Source: Bolinopsis microptera (taxonomy: Eukaryota; Ctenophora; Tentaculata; Lobata; Bolinopsidae). From it: a stretch of 64,000 bases of DNA. Where the stretch lies: positions 10,888,169 to 10,952,168 of the forward strand of contig NC_087072.1 in the NCBI RefSeq assembly GCF_026151205.1, read 5' to 3'. This document shows positions 16,627-27,155 of the stretch, piece after piece. The notes beneath the pieces are model-generated. The model was not told the DNA's origin. It saw nothing but the letters and a program-made list of their open reading frames with translations, and searched no databases. The translations under genes and the position numbers were made by a program. Position 1 is the first letter of the stretch. Every line of letters starts with the position of its first letter.

Positions 16627-18681
16627 TGCCTTATTATCGACCCTGACCTCATCAAGCAACGGACACTGGAGAAACTGGAAAATCAGGAACTATATGAAAA
16701 GTTGGACTGTGACCCTACCCAACAGCTGTATGAGAAACTCTTCAAGCACTGGGTACAGGGAAAAGAAGAAGGACTGATATTAGCAAGGGATGCGAAAGAA
16801 GTGATGGGTGTTTCTGACAACACCAGAGCAGACCAAACTGGACCAACAAACCGCCCCAGTACCCTCCCACACTATCGCCCTGGACAGCCGTATTTCTACC
16901 CTGCTTTTAAAATCCATAAGCTGAAAAAAGAAGACCTCATACCAGGGGCAAAACCACCAGCTAGACTCATTACCGCCCTCCACGAAGGAGCCAGCAGACG
17001 ACCGGATGTCTTCCTAGCTGATAAATACCTACGTCAACTAGAAAGGGATTTTTGCGAAGACCTTCTTATTGATAATAGAGACGCCTTAGTTTGGCTCGAC
17101 AACATCAACAATACCCTGGACACAGAACTCAAAAGCAACATTAAAGCATTCACATTTGATTACAAAGCTTTATATGATTCATTGAGCCCCCACCTTACAA
17201 TCCAAGCTTTGAAGGTGGCCATGGAAGAAAAGAGACCAGAATGGTCCGCCAAATTCAAGGAGTGGTTGATAAGAAGTGTTGAACTCAGCTTTGAGTCGTC
17301 TATAGGCAAATTTAACGGAGAGTGGTACAGACAGAAACGAGGAGTACCGACAGGAGGCAGTATCTGTGTACAACTTGCAAACATAGCAGTATACCATGTC
17401 ATGCGTGAGCAAGTCTATACAGACACGGAACTAATGGAACCTGTAAAATCGGTCAAGAGATACATAGACGACGGCTGTGGAGTATTCCATGGTACGAAAA
17501 GACAGTTTTCAAAATTCATCGCGACTGTCAACTCAAGGCTAGCAGAACTTGGCCTCCACATTGATGAGAACATCATAGAAGATAACAATGTTTATGTGTC
17601 GTTCTTAGACATCAAATTTTGTTTCGACACCGCAGGTGATCTTCAGACAGACCTCCATGTTAAAGAGACTGATGCCCGCTCCTACCTGTACTTCGGTTCC
17701 CACCACCCGAACCATACATTCAGCAGCATAGTCTATAGTGCATGTCTGAGACTCCGGCGAATCATCAATGATAACGACAGACTCCGAAAACAAATTGATG
17801 AATTAAAAACCTTTTTCTTCCAATCCAACTACCCTAAAACTATGGTAGATAACATCAGTGAAAAGGTCAAAGGCTTCGAAAGATGTCTCAAACCACTGGA
17901 CAACTCAAACAGCAATGTCCTGGTACCAAAGTCTCCAGAACCAGCAGTCCGCGTTATTTCAACATTTGGCAGTGATCAAGAGTTAGTAGAATCGGTGCAA
18001 AGATTGGAACCAGAACTCAGTAGAACCAGGAGCTTCTCAGGATTATCTGGTTCCCATACAAGTGGAAACACCCCAGGCTCCCCAATATCATCTAGAGCCG
18101 GTACATCACGCCCTATCTTCAAATTCGTCAGACGTACTGGAACATCATTTAGAAGGAAGTTAGTCAAAGCAAAACAGTTTGCGGATGACTTAACCCAACC
18201 TCACACAAGACCATGTGGGGGCAGACACTGCGGTACCTGTAACATCATATCTCCACATCCATCAATAACAGTCAATGGACAGCGAGCCAAAGCAGTGACT
18301 GGTACATGTGTCAGCTACAATGTTGTATACCTCTTCAGTTGCCAACTTTGTAACATGTGTTATGTAGGAAGAACGGTGCAGCCCCTCAGGGCACGAGTAA
18401 ACGAACATCGCGCCCATTACTACAAACTCATTTCGGACAATACGTTTGTCCCTGAAGAAAACGACGACGGATTCAGCTTGGGTAAACACCTTGTAGAAGT
18501 TCATAACATGAAACAACGTGACAATTTTAACCAGGCTTATAAAGTGTCAATTCTCAGTAATAGTAGCCCAAGAACTCTAGAAGTGGATGAACACCGTTAT
18601 ATTCAGAAACTTAGAACTATACGTCCATTGGGGCTCAATGCCATGGACCCGTTTGGGATTCCATTATTGGATTTATCTTAA
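16627..18681 (+). CDS. Penelope-like retroelement: reverse transcriptase with GIY-YIG endonuclease
   Basis: The frame is open from 16,627 to a stop at 18,679-18,681. The first ATG is internal, so the 5' end is truncated or supplied by another exon. Reverse-transcriptase motifs are present in order: FTFDYKALYDSL (A), KRGVPTGGSICVQLAN (B), RYIDDG (catalytic, C) and VSFLDIKF (D/E). After a serine-rich linker come a Cys-rich knuckle (CGGRHCGTC) and a GIY-YIG nuclease (VVYLFSCQLC, CYVGRTVQPLRARVNEH). This domain order defines endonuclease-positive Penelope-like elements. No frameshift is evident from 16,627 to the stop, so the copy is fairly young, but without a clear start it may not be active. 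Confidence 0.9.
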   Translation, partial: CLIIDPDLIKQRTLEKLENQELYEKLDCDPTQQLYEKLFKHWVQGKEEGLILARDAKEVMGVSDNTRADQTGPTNRPSTLPHYRPGQPYFYPAFKIHKLKKEDLIPGAKPPARLITALHEGASRRPDVFLADKYLRQLERDFCEDLLIDNRDALVWLDNINNTLDTELKSNIKAFTFDYKALYDSLSPHLTIQALKVAMEEKRPEWSAKFKEWLIRSVELSFESSIGKFNGEWYRQKRGVPTGGSICVQLANIAVYHVMREQVYTDTELMEPVKSVKRYIDDGCGVFHGTKRQFSKFIATVNSRLAELGLHIDENIIEDNNVYVSFLDIKFCFDTAGDLQTDLHVKETDARSYLYFGSHHPNHTFSSIVYSACLRLRRIINDNDRLRKQIDELKTFFFQSNYPKTMVDNISEKVKGFERCLKPLDNSNSNVLVPKSPEPAVRVISTFGSDQELVESVQRLEPELSRTRSFSGLSGSHTSGNTPGSPISSRAGTSRPIFKFVRRTGTSFRRKLVKAKQFADDLTQPHTRPCGGRHCGTCNIISPHPSITVNGQRAKAVTGTCVSYNVVYLFSCQLCNMCYVGRTVQPLRARVNEHRAHYYKLISDNTFVPEENDDGFSLGKHLVEVHNMKQRDNFNQAYKVSILSNSSPRTLEVDEHRYIQKLRTIRPLGLNAMDPFGIPLLDLS

Positions 18682-18913
18682 ATGTTTTCTATTGCATTGG
18701 GGCACAAGAGTTATGTTTTTAAAAAATATTCATATCGTTTTTAGTTGTGTCATTTCATTTCCAATGTTACACTTTGTAGGAACTGATATTAACCGAGTTT
18801 CTGATTCAGGATGTTACTGAAGATAGTAATGAAAATGTTTTAACGCCTCAGTACTGTGTTTTACTACAGCTCAACCTGCTCAGTCTGACTATTTGGGAAT
18901 TTAAACTCTTGAT

Positions 18914-19185
18914 AGTGTCTAATATATAGAACGCCAGTGTTATTTGTTTTACAACTTGCCGCCAGCCAGTCTGAGGTCTATGCTGATAATACCTTCGCTT
19001 TCCTTGCGGGATATATCGGCAAATTATCAGCTCTCAGTGTCCGACACTTTTAGTGGATATAATTCCCGGAAGGTATTATAAGAAATAATACCTTGGCTGC
19101 TTCGGGCCGCAAATTCCCTCCAGCAAGCTGTCGGGAATTATCACGAGCGGCCCGAAGCAGCCAAGGTATTATTGTATTATAATTG
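18914..19185 (+). repeat. Right terminal repeat of the Penelope-like element with hairpin
   Basis: The copy runs parallel to the left repeat at 16,224 with a few mismatches, then diverges into its own shorter hairpin (about 19,075-19,185) whose arms read TACCTTGGCTGCTTCGGGCC and the reverse complement. The loop keeps TCCCTCCAGCAAGCTGTCGG, also present in the left hairpin. Confidence 0.75.
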
Positions 19186-19239
19186 AAAGGCTCTGTTTCG
19201 TTGCGAAATAAATTGATAATTACTACTTACAAAGAACTT

Positions 19240-20165
19240 TGAGGTCAAATGTATGGTGGCCTTTCAGAAGCCATATAGGGGCTTCTAGACGGCTTCTTCA
19301 CAGCAGTATGGTTGCCATACCTTATCACTCATTATTGCTTAGCATGAACAGGCAATTTTATCATCCGCAAAATAACTATAACAAAGGTAAACCAGACAAC
19401 AAGACAGTGGGAAAATCTATTTCCTATTCCCGGGTCAAGTTTTAACTTTTACGTTGTGTGTACGCAGTATGCCCAGTATAGCATCGTATCTACCCACATG
19501 GCAACAACCGAGAGAGTTATTGAGCAATACTTAAAGTGAGTAGCCTCAATCTTAACTCACTCTAGTGCATACTTGGCTTAATACTACAGTGTATAAACAT
19601 TAAAGAAATCTTTAGAAGTAACAAACTTAGCTTGACTCCATACGCAATGCGCATGTGTCAACTTCAACATAAAATCTAGAGTTTTTGAGAGGGATCGAAA
19701 AGGACAATTAATATGTCATGGACCACAGTAACTGCTCCATCTAAATAATAGAACAAAGCTAGTAGGAACCTGGCAACTTAACAACCGAATAAATAATCGG
19801 ACATGGTAACTACAGTTGACGTAAAAAAATATCATGACAATTTACTATTCACAGTTCAAGTTGATATGTTTCATTTCGGGCCAGTAAATAAATTCTCAAT
19901 GTAGAATAATCCATTTCTCCACTGTCTTATTTATAAAACATATTATCTATTGTGTTCTTTCTAGAGAGTATCATGCTAAAGAGGAGGTAACTAACACTAC
20001 CACTGTGGTTGTTATCATGAAGATAATGTTACTAACACTACCACTGTGGTTGCTATCATGAAGAAAAGGAACCAACCGATCTGGGGTTTTGGCTGCCGGA
20101 CCAGAAACGACCGGATATCAATATATTTTCCGGTTTGCCGGATTTCTCCGGACCGGGACAGGGTA
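19240..20165 (-). promoter_or_regulatory. Orphan copy of the gene B/D upstream region
   Basis: The sequence from about 19,349 to 20,070 repeats, in order, the region upstream of gene B (22,349-22,497 and 24,105-24,670) and of gene D (38,670-38,850 and 40,148-40,480). The transposon insertions that split those two copies are absent here. No cluster gene begins below it; the Penelope element lies there instead. Confidence 0.6.
20069..20165. mobile_element. hAT-type terminal fragment
   Basis: The sequence starting AGGAACCAACCG and rich in CCGG resembles the start of the hAT-like element at 22,498 and of the fragment at 24,675. It is a short, diverged relic with no coding capacity. Confidence 0.5.
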
Positions 20166-20214
20166 TTAAGAAGATATATTACATAATATTAAGATACATC
20201 TAGACTCTAGAGCC

Positions 20215-22173
20215 TTACATGCAATACTTACTCGTTTTCATACAATTAGGAGGATCTGCTGTTTCTCTGCCAACTACCTCATAGCTCGTTCCGTTAATAC
20301 AAGTCATAGACCGTGCTCCTAAGTTGATATATCTAGGTTTACATCGCACTCTGATCACTTCTACTGCTTCTACAGGAAACTGTGTAACTGTTACAGCGTA
20401 GTTCCATGCTGGATCTAGTCCCGTACAACCTGAAAGTTTAGTTTTATGTATAAAGTCACTTATATTAGATGTTATTTGATAGCAGTTATGTCACTTTATT
20501 AAAGTGATATAACTGCTATCAAATAACATCTAAAATCCAATAGTTCAACGTTGTTCGAGTCTAGATAAGGTCCATTTAAGTCTAATAAGGTTATCACCGA
20601 ATCGAGATTTCAATGTGCGATTTAAATAAAAGAAGCAATTTTGGAAATACTTGGGCACTCTTGAGTGTTGCAAGACTTAGTCTCAGTGATGTTTCCTGCA
20701 CATTCAGTTCCACCGTGAAGAGGAGCAGGCTTTGTGCAGGTTCTGTTCCGTGTTTCGGTTCCTCCTCCACATTCCTTAGAGCACACTGACCAGGTTCCAT
20801 ATTCACTCCATCCGCCATCAACTGGACAGTCTTGAGTGTTGCAAGACTTAGTGTCGGTGCTGTTTCCTGCACATTCAGCTCCACCGTGAAGAGGAGCAGG
20901 ATTTGTGCAGGTTCTGTTCCGTGTTTCGGTTCCTCCTCCACAGTGCTTGGAGCAGCTCAACCATATACCCCAACTAGTCCACGTTCCTTCAACTGAAACA
21001 AGTAATGATGAGTAAAGGTTAGCTTATATATAATTATGAACACTTCTGTATTTAGTTTTTGTTGGAACTTAGTTCAAGTTTTAGTTACATTATATGAATG
21101 CGTAATTATTATTTTTCATATTGACAAACCAGGGCAAGGTGACAGTGATCCATAGTCTTTCCATTTTCCGGTATCTGGTTATATGTGTGTTATATATATT
21201 GATTAGTGAAGGTTTAACTTGCTAGAAACAATAACTTGAACACCTGAAGTGGATTAGGTGACGCACTTATTTACTGATCTGTAATGATGAATTACAATTA
21301 TTGTCATTTCAGTTTAGAATATAAATAATTGCTTTTAAGACTGCCTCGTTAATTGTATGAATTAGAAACTGTATATCAATGATTCAAAATGTTGTTTAAC
21401 GTAACGGTATCGGTAGATAATAATTATGATAACGGTTATTTAAATATTTGTTATAATTTATCGAAAAACAGTGATAAAGTCTACTGATGACTAAAATGTC
21501 TTACATTCACGAGTCACCAGATAAACGTTTTGAGCCCAGGAACCTCCCTTGCCATCTTCGCAGTTAGTTGCTCTTCCATATTTCTTGTAGGTTTCAATTT
21601 CATGAGCATCCTCTGCAGTGAAACACTCCGTGTTGTATTGAACTGCAAAGACTGAGTAGCCCTTTTCCTTGGCGAAGTTGTAACATGTTTCTATTGGATT
21701 GGCGGAGTTGAATCTTATGCCGCCAGCTATTGCTCTTCGGGAATTGTCGTTCCAGCAGCCCAAGCTACAATTTCCTGGTTAATTGGTGTTACTTAAAATA
21801 TTCAACCCGGGGTGAATTTCAATATTTCTACAGTTTCTGAAAATACCCATTTCTTTGCCAGCACTCAATCGGCACATTAAATAAGTTATGCAAGCATTAA
21901 AACCTAGATGGAAAGCATTAAAACCTAATGTGGAAATACTTGAGCAGGTTGAGTCAATGTTATACCAAGAGTGCATTTGACGGCAGTGAAGACTAAAAAT
22001 AGAGCATTTTTGAGCCCCCTGTACATTGCATTACCATTTTTTTTTAAACAAGTATCAGAAGAAATAACCTGTTACAATTCTAAAGATAGTAAGACCTGAA
22101 AAAGGCACTCACCCGCAATGGTAGACTTTATGATTACCAGGGACACTAGTGTCACTAGAGTAATCCTCACCAT
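20215..22173 (-). CDS. Gene B: secreted WSC-like / TSP1 / sushi protein
   Basis: Exons 22113-22173, 21505-21774, 21130-21174, 20651-20992 and 20218-20429 join to exactly 310 codons; stop at 20215-20217. The signal peptide is MVRITLVTLVSLVIIKSTIA. Next is a WSC-like Cys domain ([42 protein letters not shown]). A 45-base exon follows ([13 protein letters not shown]), then two TSP1 modules in one 342-base exon ([37 protein letters not shown]), and a sushi-like last exon (CTGLDPAW, VRCKPRYINLG, NCMKT). Introns are phase 1. This is the smallest intact family member. The first TSP1 retains WxxW tryptophan spacing, a possible C-mannosylation site. Confidence 0.75.
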
Positions 22174-25100
22174 CTAGTAATTTTACAACACGTGTGTCAT
22201 AAACTTTGTAATCGTTATTCTTTAAAATCTCTTAATAAACTTTATCAGTTATAAATTTCAAATGATTCAAGATTAATATTTTGGTAAAGAAAAAAAATGC
22301 ATACTTCGGACGTGGTCGATATGAAAAACTGGGCTTACAAAGCAACAGGCAATTTTATCATCCGCAAAATAACTATATAAAGGTAAACCAGATAACAAGA
22401 CAACGAGAAAATCTATTTCCTATTCCGGGTCACGTTTTAACTTTTACGTTGTGTGTACGCAGTATGCCCACTATAGCATCGTATCTACCTACATGGCTAG
22501 GAACCGACCGGAATGGGCTTTTGGCTGCCGGACCGGATTTTGCCGGATATTAATCTATTATCCGGTTAGCCGGATTTTGCCGGACCGGAACCGGTTGTTA
22601 GGAAGGGCAAATATAATGCTGCCGGAACTTGCCGGAAAATTTAAATTAATCCTCATTATTGGGCTTTTGTCGTTATCAACTATGATATTTATTCTACTAA
22701 GCCATCGTTTGTAATTACACGATAAGTTCTGCATTCCTAAGAGCAATTTGATACAACCACACCGATGATATTTCCTGTTTAGGCCTAGCAGTAGACATTC
22801 ACATAGCTCAAATATCAAATCAACAAGCAGTAAGTTGTAATCAGAGTAAACAAGAAGTAACAAGAGTAGACAAGTTATTATCAGAAATGATATGCAATTG
22901 GCATATCCTGCCAGACCCCTTGAGCGCGATTGGGCTGCACGACTTAGGGGACCCCCAATTTTTAGGGGTCCCTCGGTGATCAGATCATGTCAGATCATGT
23001 CACCAATTAGTGACGTATAATTAGTGATGTGATCCTTCAGTAGAATTTAATTGTAAATTGCACACACACACACACACAGATTTATTGAGACTATTACTTA
23101 AGATATTTATAAGTATAATCACTGTTATTGTCAATTAGCGGACTAACATCGCTCGCTCGCTTTTCCCATTCATTCACGGCCTACAAATAATTTATTATTG
23201 GCGAATGAATTTCCCAAACGTTTAAGATCTTAAAAAGTTAAGAACAGCTGCCCACGCGCTACAGCTTGAGTTAGGCACTAGGCAGTGATTACAGTGATAA
23301 CTGTTGATTGACCCTTCCAGATCGTAGAGGTCTGCAACACATGCTCGATTTGCACATGCATTGTTTTTATCTCTCTATAACTATAATAATAAAGTAATAA
23401 GCAATTAAAAGTTATGTCCGTAGCCCGCTCGTCGCACGTGCATATTAATTATGAGTAATTAAACTTGCATGTTGTAGCATATTATTATATATTTTACCAA
23501 AACTCATAATTGGGTAGAGTGGACCGTTGCCAGTGTTTCACAAAACTCGGAGCCAAAACTGGATCATAATAATAAATTGTGATAAAGAGCATTACTAGAG
23601 CTACTGTTCGTAGTAAGGTTCGGTTCTCCTCTGTACATAGGTTTTGGACTCGAGGCTTCCCCCTGGTAATGCGATCTCGGAAGGCAGGCCTCCCCTTTGC
23701 AACACAATGTCGGAAGCGGGAGCTCTCGATATAGGAGGTACGTATCGATATAGGAGGTACGTATCGGACCGAGAATGTTCTAAGTCGAAACTTTTTCAAA
23801 GTTTTCTGGAAATCACTTTTCTCCACGTTTCATGCTACCATGATCATTATTATCCAAAAATATTTGTTCGGTTTTTTGAATTCCGCACTTAGTCAAAACA
23901 TTTTTGATTTTTCAAAAGATTTGAGTTAAAAAGGGAAGAAAAATATGCATTTCTAGATTTTAGAAATAAATTTTTTTGAAGAAATATCTGGCAAAAATCC
24001 GGCATATTTTCTGAAACCGGACCGGAGCCGGAACCGGATATTGAAGCCGGATATCCGGCCGGATCTGAATTCAGCCGGATATCCGGTCGGTTCCTATACA
24101 TGGCGACAACCGAGAGAGTTTATTGTGCAATACTTAAAGTGAGTAGCCTCAATCTTAACTCACTCTAGTGCATACTTGGCTTAATACTACAGTGTATAAA
24201 CATTAAAGAAATCTTTAGAAGTAACTAACTTAGCTCGACTCCATACGCAATGCGCAGGTGTCAACTTCAACATAAAATCTAGAGTTTTTGAGAGGGATCG
24301 AAAAGGACAATAATTAATATGTCATGGACCACAGTAACTGCTCCATCTTTAAATAATAGAACAAAGCTAGGAACCTGGCAACATAACAACCGAATAAATA
24401 ATCGGACATGGTAACTACAGTTGACGTAAAAAAATATCATGACAATTTACTATTCACAGTTCAAGTTGATATGTTTCATTTCGGGCCAGTAAATAAATTC
24501 TCAATGTAGAATAATCCATTTCTCCACTGTCTTATTTATAAAACATATTATCTATTGTTTTCTTTCTAGAGAGTATCATGCTAAAGAGGAGGTAACTAAC
24601 ACTACCACTGTGGTTGTTATCATGAAGATAATGTTACTAACACTACCACTGTGGTTGCTATCATGAAGAAAATGAACCAACCGGTCTGGGGTTTTGGCTG
24701 CCGTACCAGAAACGACCGGATACCAATATATTTTCCGGTTTGCCAGATTTCGCCGGACCGGGACAGGGTATTAAGAAGAGGGAACTTTAGGCTGCCGGAA
24801 ATTACCGGAAATTAATATTAATCCTTGATTGTGGGTTTTTATCAATTATAATTTTAAAAGCCTTAAGCCATGTGGACACAATAAGACAGTGCTTACAGTT
24901 CGGCTAGCTGTGTTCAAGCCCTATCTTAAATGTCAACCAAATTTCTGCTCTGCGAGCAGCAGTCACTGGTTGATAATATGTTGTGCGAGTAGTATAGAGG
25001 TCACTGATATGAGCAGAGCTAGAAACGAATTGGAATAAATCAAAATGCACATTTCAAGAATTGAATATGTAATGATATATAGCTTTACACTGAATATCCG

Positions 25101-25733
25101 CTCTTCTAAGAGATAAGGAATAAAGCTCTTTCCACAACTGGCCGGTTTTGGCTTTGGGCCAAAACCAAAACTATCTCTATCAAACCTCCTCGTTTTCTCA
25201 ATTAAGATTCATAACAACTACAGACTTGCTCAACAGTACCCTAAATATGAATAACAGATACCAGTAGGTGTAAAAGAGTATTCCCCTGAGAAAAAGAGTG
25301 TTATAGATGCTCTGAACAGGGGAAGAGATAATGTTAGTGTATAACAGTCACTGTAGAGTGTATACTGCATATGTTACTATATCAGCTGATTCAAACATAA
25401 TATATAATATAGAGTTTCTACTGTCATAATATTTTTTAATTAGTTAGTGCTGCCTGTATTATTTACAATAGTATGCACTTGTCTACGATTTAGTTGTTGG
25501 TTTGAATTTCTGTACAATGTACAGTTATATTGTAAATAATGATTATATGTTGTTGGTTTATTCAGTTCAAAAGCAAGTTCCCAATTGTTTTGAACTGAAG
25601 TTACCAATACAAAAGCGTATTAAAATATGAATTAAAGAGATATATTACATAATATTAAGATACATCTAGACTCTAAAGCCTTACATGTAGTACTTACTTG
25701 TTTTCATACATTTAGGAGGGTCTGCTGTTTCTG
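22174..25733. other. Upstream region of gene B, with insertions
   Basis: No gene is supported. Parts at 22,270-22,497 and 24,105-24,670 are the family upstream region, split by a hAT element. A CCGG-rich hAT relic lies at 24,675-24,840. From 25,140 to 25,560 lies a block also found near 40,600-40,830, with the ATTCCCCTGAGAAAAAG core. At 25,697-25,733 is the start of a duplicated sushi exon cut off by the next element. Confidence 0.55.
22498..24096. mobile_element. hAT-superfamily non-autonomous DNA transposon
   Basis: The element starts TAGGAACCGACCGG and ends with the exact reverse complement, CCGGTCGGTTCCTA. It is flanked on both sides by the 8-base target duplication TACATGGC (22,490-22,497 and 24,097-24,104). 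Eight-base duplications are the hAT signature. Sub-terminal regions are full of CCGGATATCCGG-type motifs, likely transposase binding sites. No transposase frame is present. An internal block near 23,640-23,790 (GGAAGGCAGGCCTCCCCTTT) also occurs in the element at 31,690-32,821. Confidence 0.9.
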
Positions 25734-26890
25734 GGGTAAGGCACATAATTTTGTCAGGGTACCTAATTTTGTCATTTTGCTCTGAAAAACTGCCTCGGCT
25801 CGGAATTTCAGCTTGAAAGAAAAGGATTGTGTATAAAAAGAAAGCTTAGACTTTGCTGAAACTGCTCGTACAAAGTTTAAGTTTCTAGCTCTTTTGCATC
25901 TGTGTCAAAAATGAAGGCGAAACTGTTAACCCGAAAAATAAATAAGATCCTTAAGGTTTTCTTAAGGAATTTTCAAAATTTTGATTTATTGCTATTTCAA
26001 AAGTAATTGAGCTAGCTTCATGCCATTGCATATTTCAAATATCTTCTACAGCAGAAGTATACGTACAAATTTTCAAGTCTCTAGCGCAATTATTGTTCAA
26101 GTTACAGAGGGTGACAAAATTAGGTTCGATTTTGCCAAAAGTACCTAATTTTGTCAAAAAAATCGACCTTTCTCAAATTTCTTGTAAATCACAGATTGTG
26201 TTGAAAATGGCCTTATACAACTATTCTGAAGTTGTTTTGCCCATAGGATATGTATAAGGCACTTAAATAATAGCATAACACTTATAATAGCATATTTTCG
26301 CCGAGAAATATTAGGTGGATAATCTGATTTTTTCAATCTAAAATGACTAAAAAAATATTTGATGAAATTACTAAGCAAGTGATCTATCTACAGACATGAA
26401 AATTTCAACCTAGGCCTAGAACCGATCGTTTTTCAAGATGCCAGTGGTTTCAGGGGCATTTGGGGCTATTTTCTAAGATTAGATACCCAAAAAGTGTCAT
26501 CTTTTCATCAAGCTACAAAACTATGAAAACATCATATCTTTGGGATTTTTGAGGTCAATGTTGGTAAAAAAGCGCTCGAATGATGCATCCAGGTAGTCTA
26601 AAATACCGAGAAACGGTTACTTTTTGCACAATCTTCAAGTGACAAAATTAGGTTCGGGGTGACAAAATTAAGTAAAGTCACCTAATTTTGTCATTTTTTC
26701 AAAATAATTTTTTTGAACATCTTCAACCCCAGCAATTTCGATCATTTTTGTGTTAGAACTTGCCTAGACTGTCTACTATAACATGGTGGAGGTTTCATCT
26801 AAATCGGAATTTCAGACGAGGTTAAAACCCATGGTTTATATCAGGCAGTCGGAAAATTGCCAAAAAATGACAAAATTATGTGCTTTACCC
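25734..26890. mobile_element. MITE-like element with 23-bp inverted ends
   Basis: The left end GGGTAAGGCACATAATTTTG and the right end CAAAATTATGTGCTTTACCC are inverted repeats with one mismatch over 23 bases. The motif CCTAATTTTGTCA recurs internally in both orientations (near 25,760, 26,140, 26,640 and 26,690). No transposase frame is seen. The left flank is a truncated copy of the gene C sushi exon; the right flank begins a second copy of the same 315-base region, so insertion and tandem duplication are linked. Confidence 0.8.
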
Positions 26891-27155
26891 TACTGTCATA
26901 ATATTTTTTAATTAGTTAGTGCTGCCTGTATTATTTACAATAGTATGCACTTGTCTACGATTTAGTTGTTGGTTAAATGAATTTCTGTACAATGTACAGT
27001 TATATTGTAAATAATGATTTTATGTTGTTGGTTTATTCAGTTCAAAAGCAAGTTCCCAATTGTTTTGAACTGAAGTTACCAACACAAAAGCGTATTAAAA
27101 TATGAATTAAAGAGATATATTACATAATATTAAGATACATCTAGACTCTAAAGCC

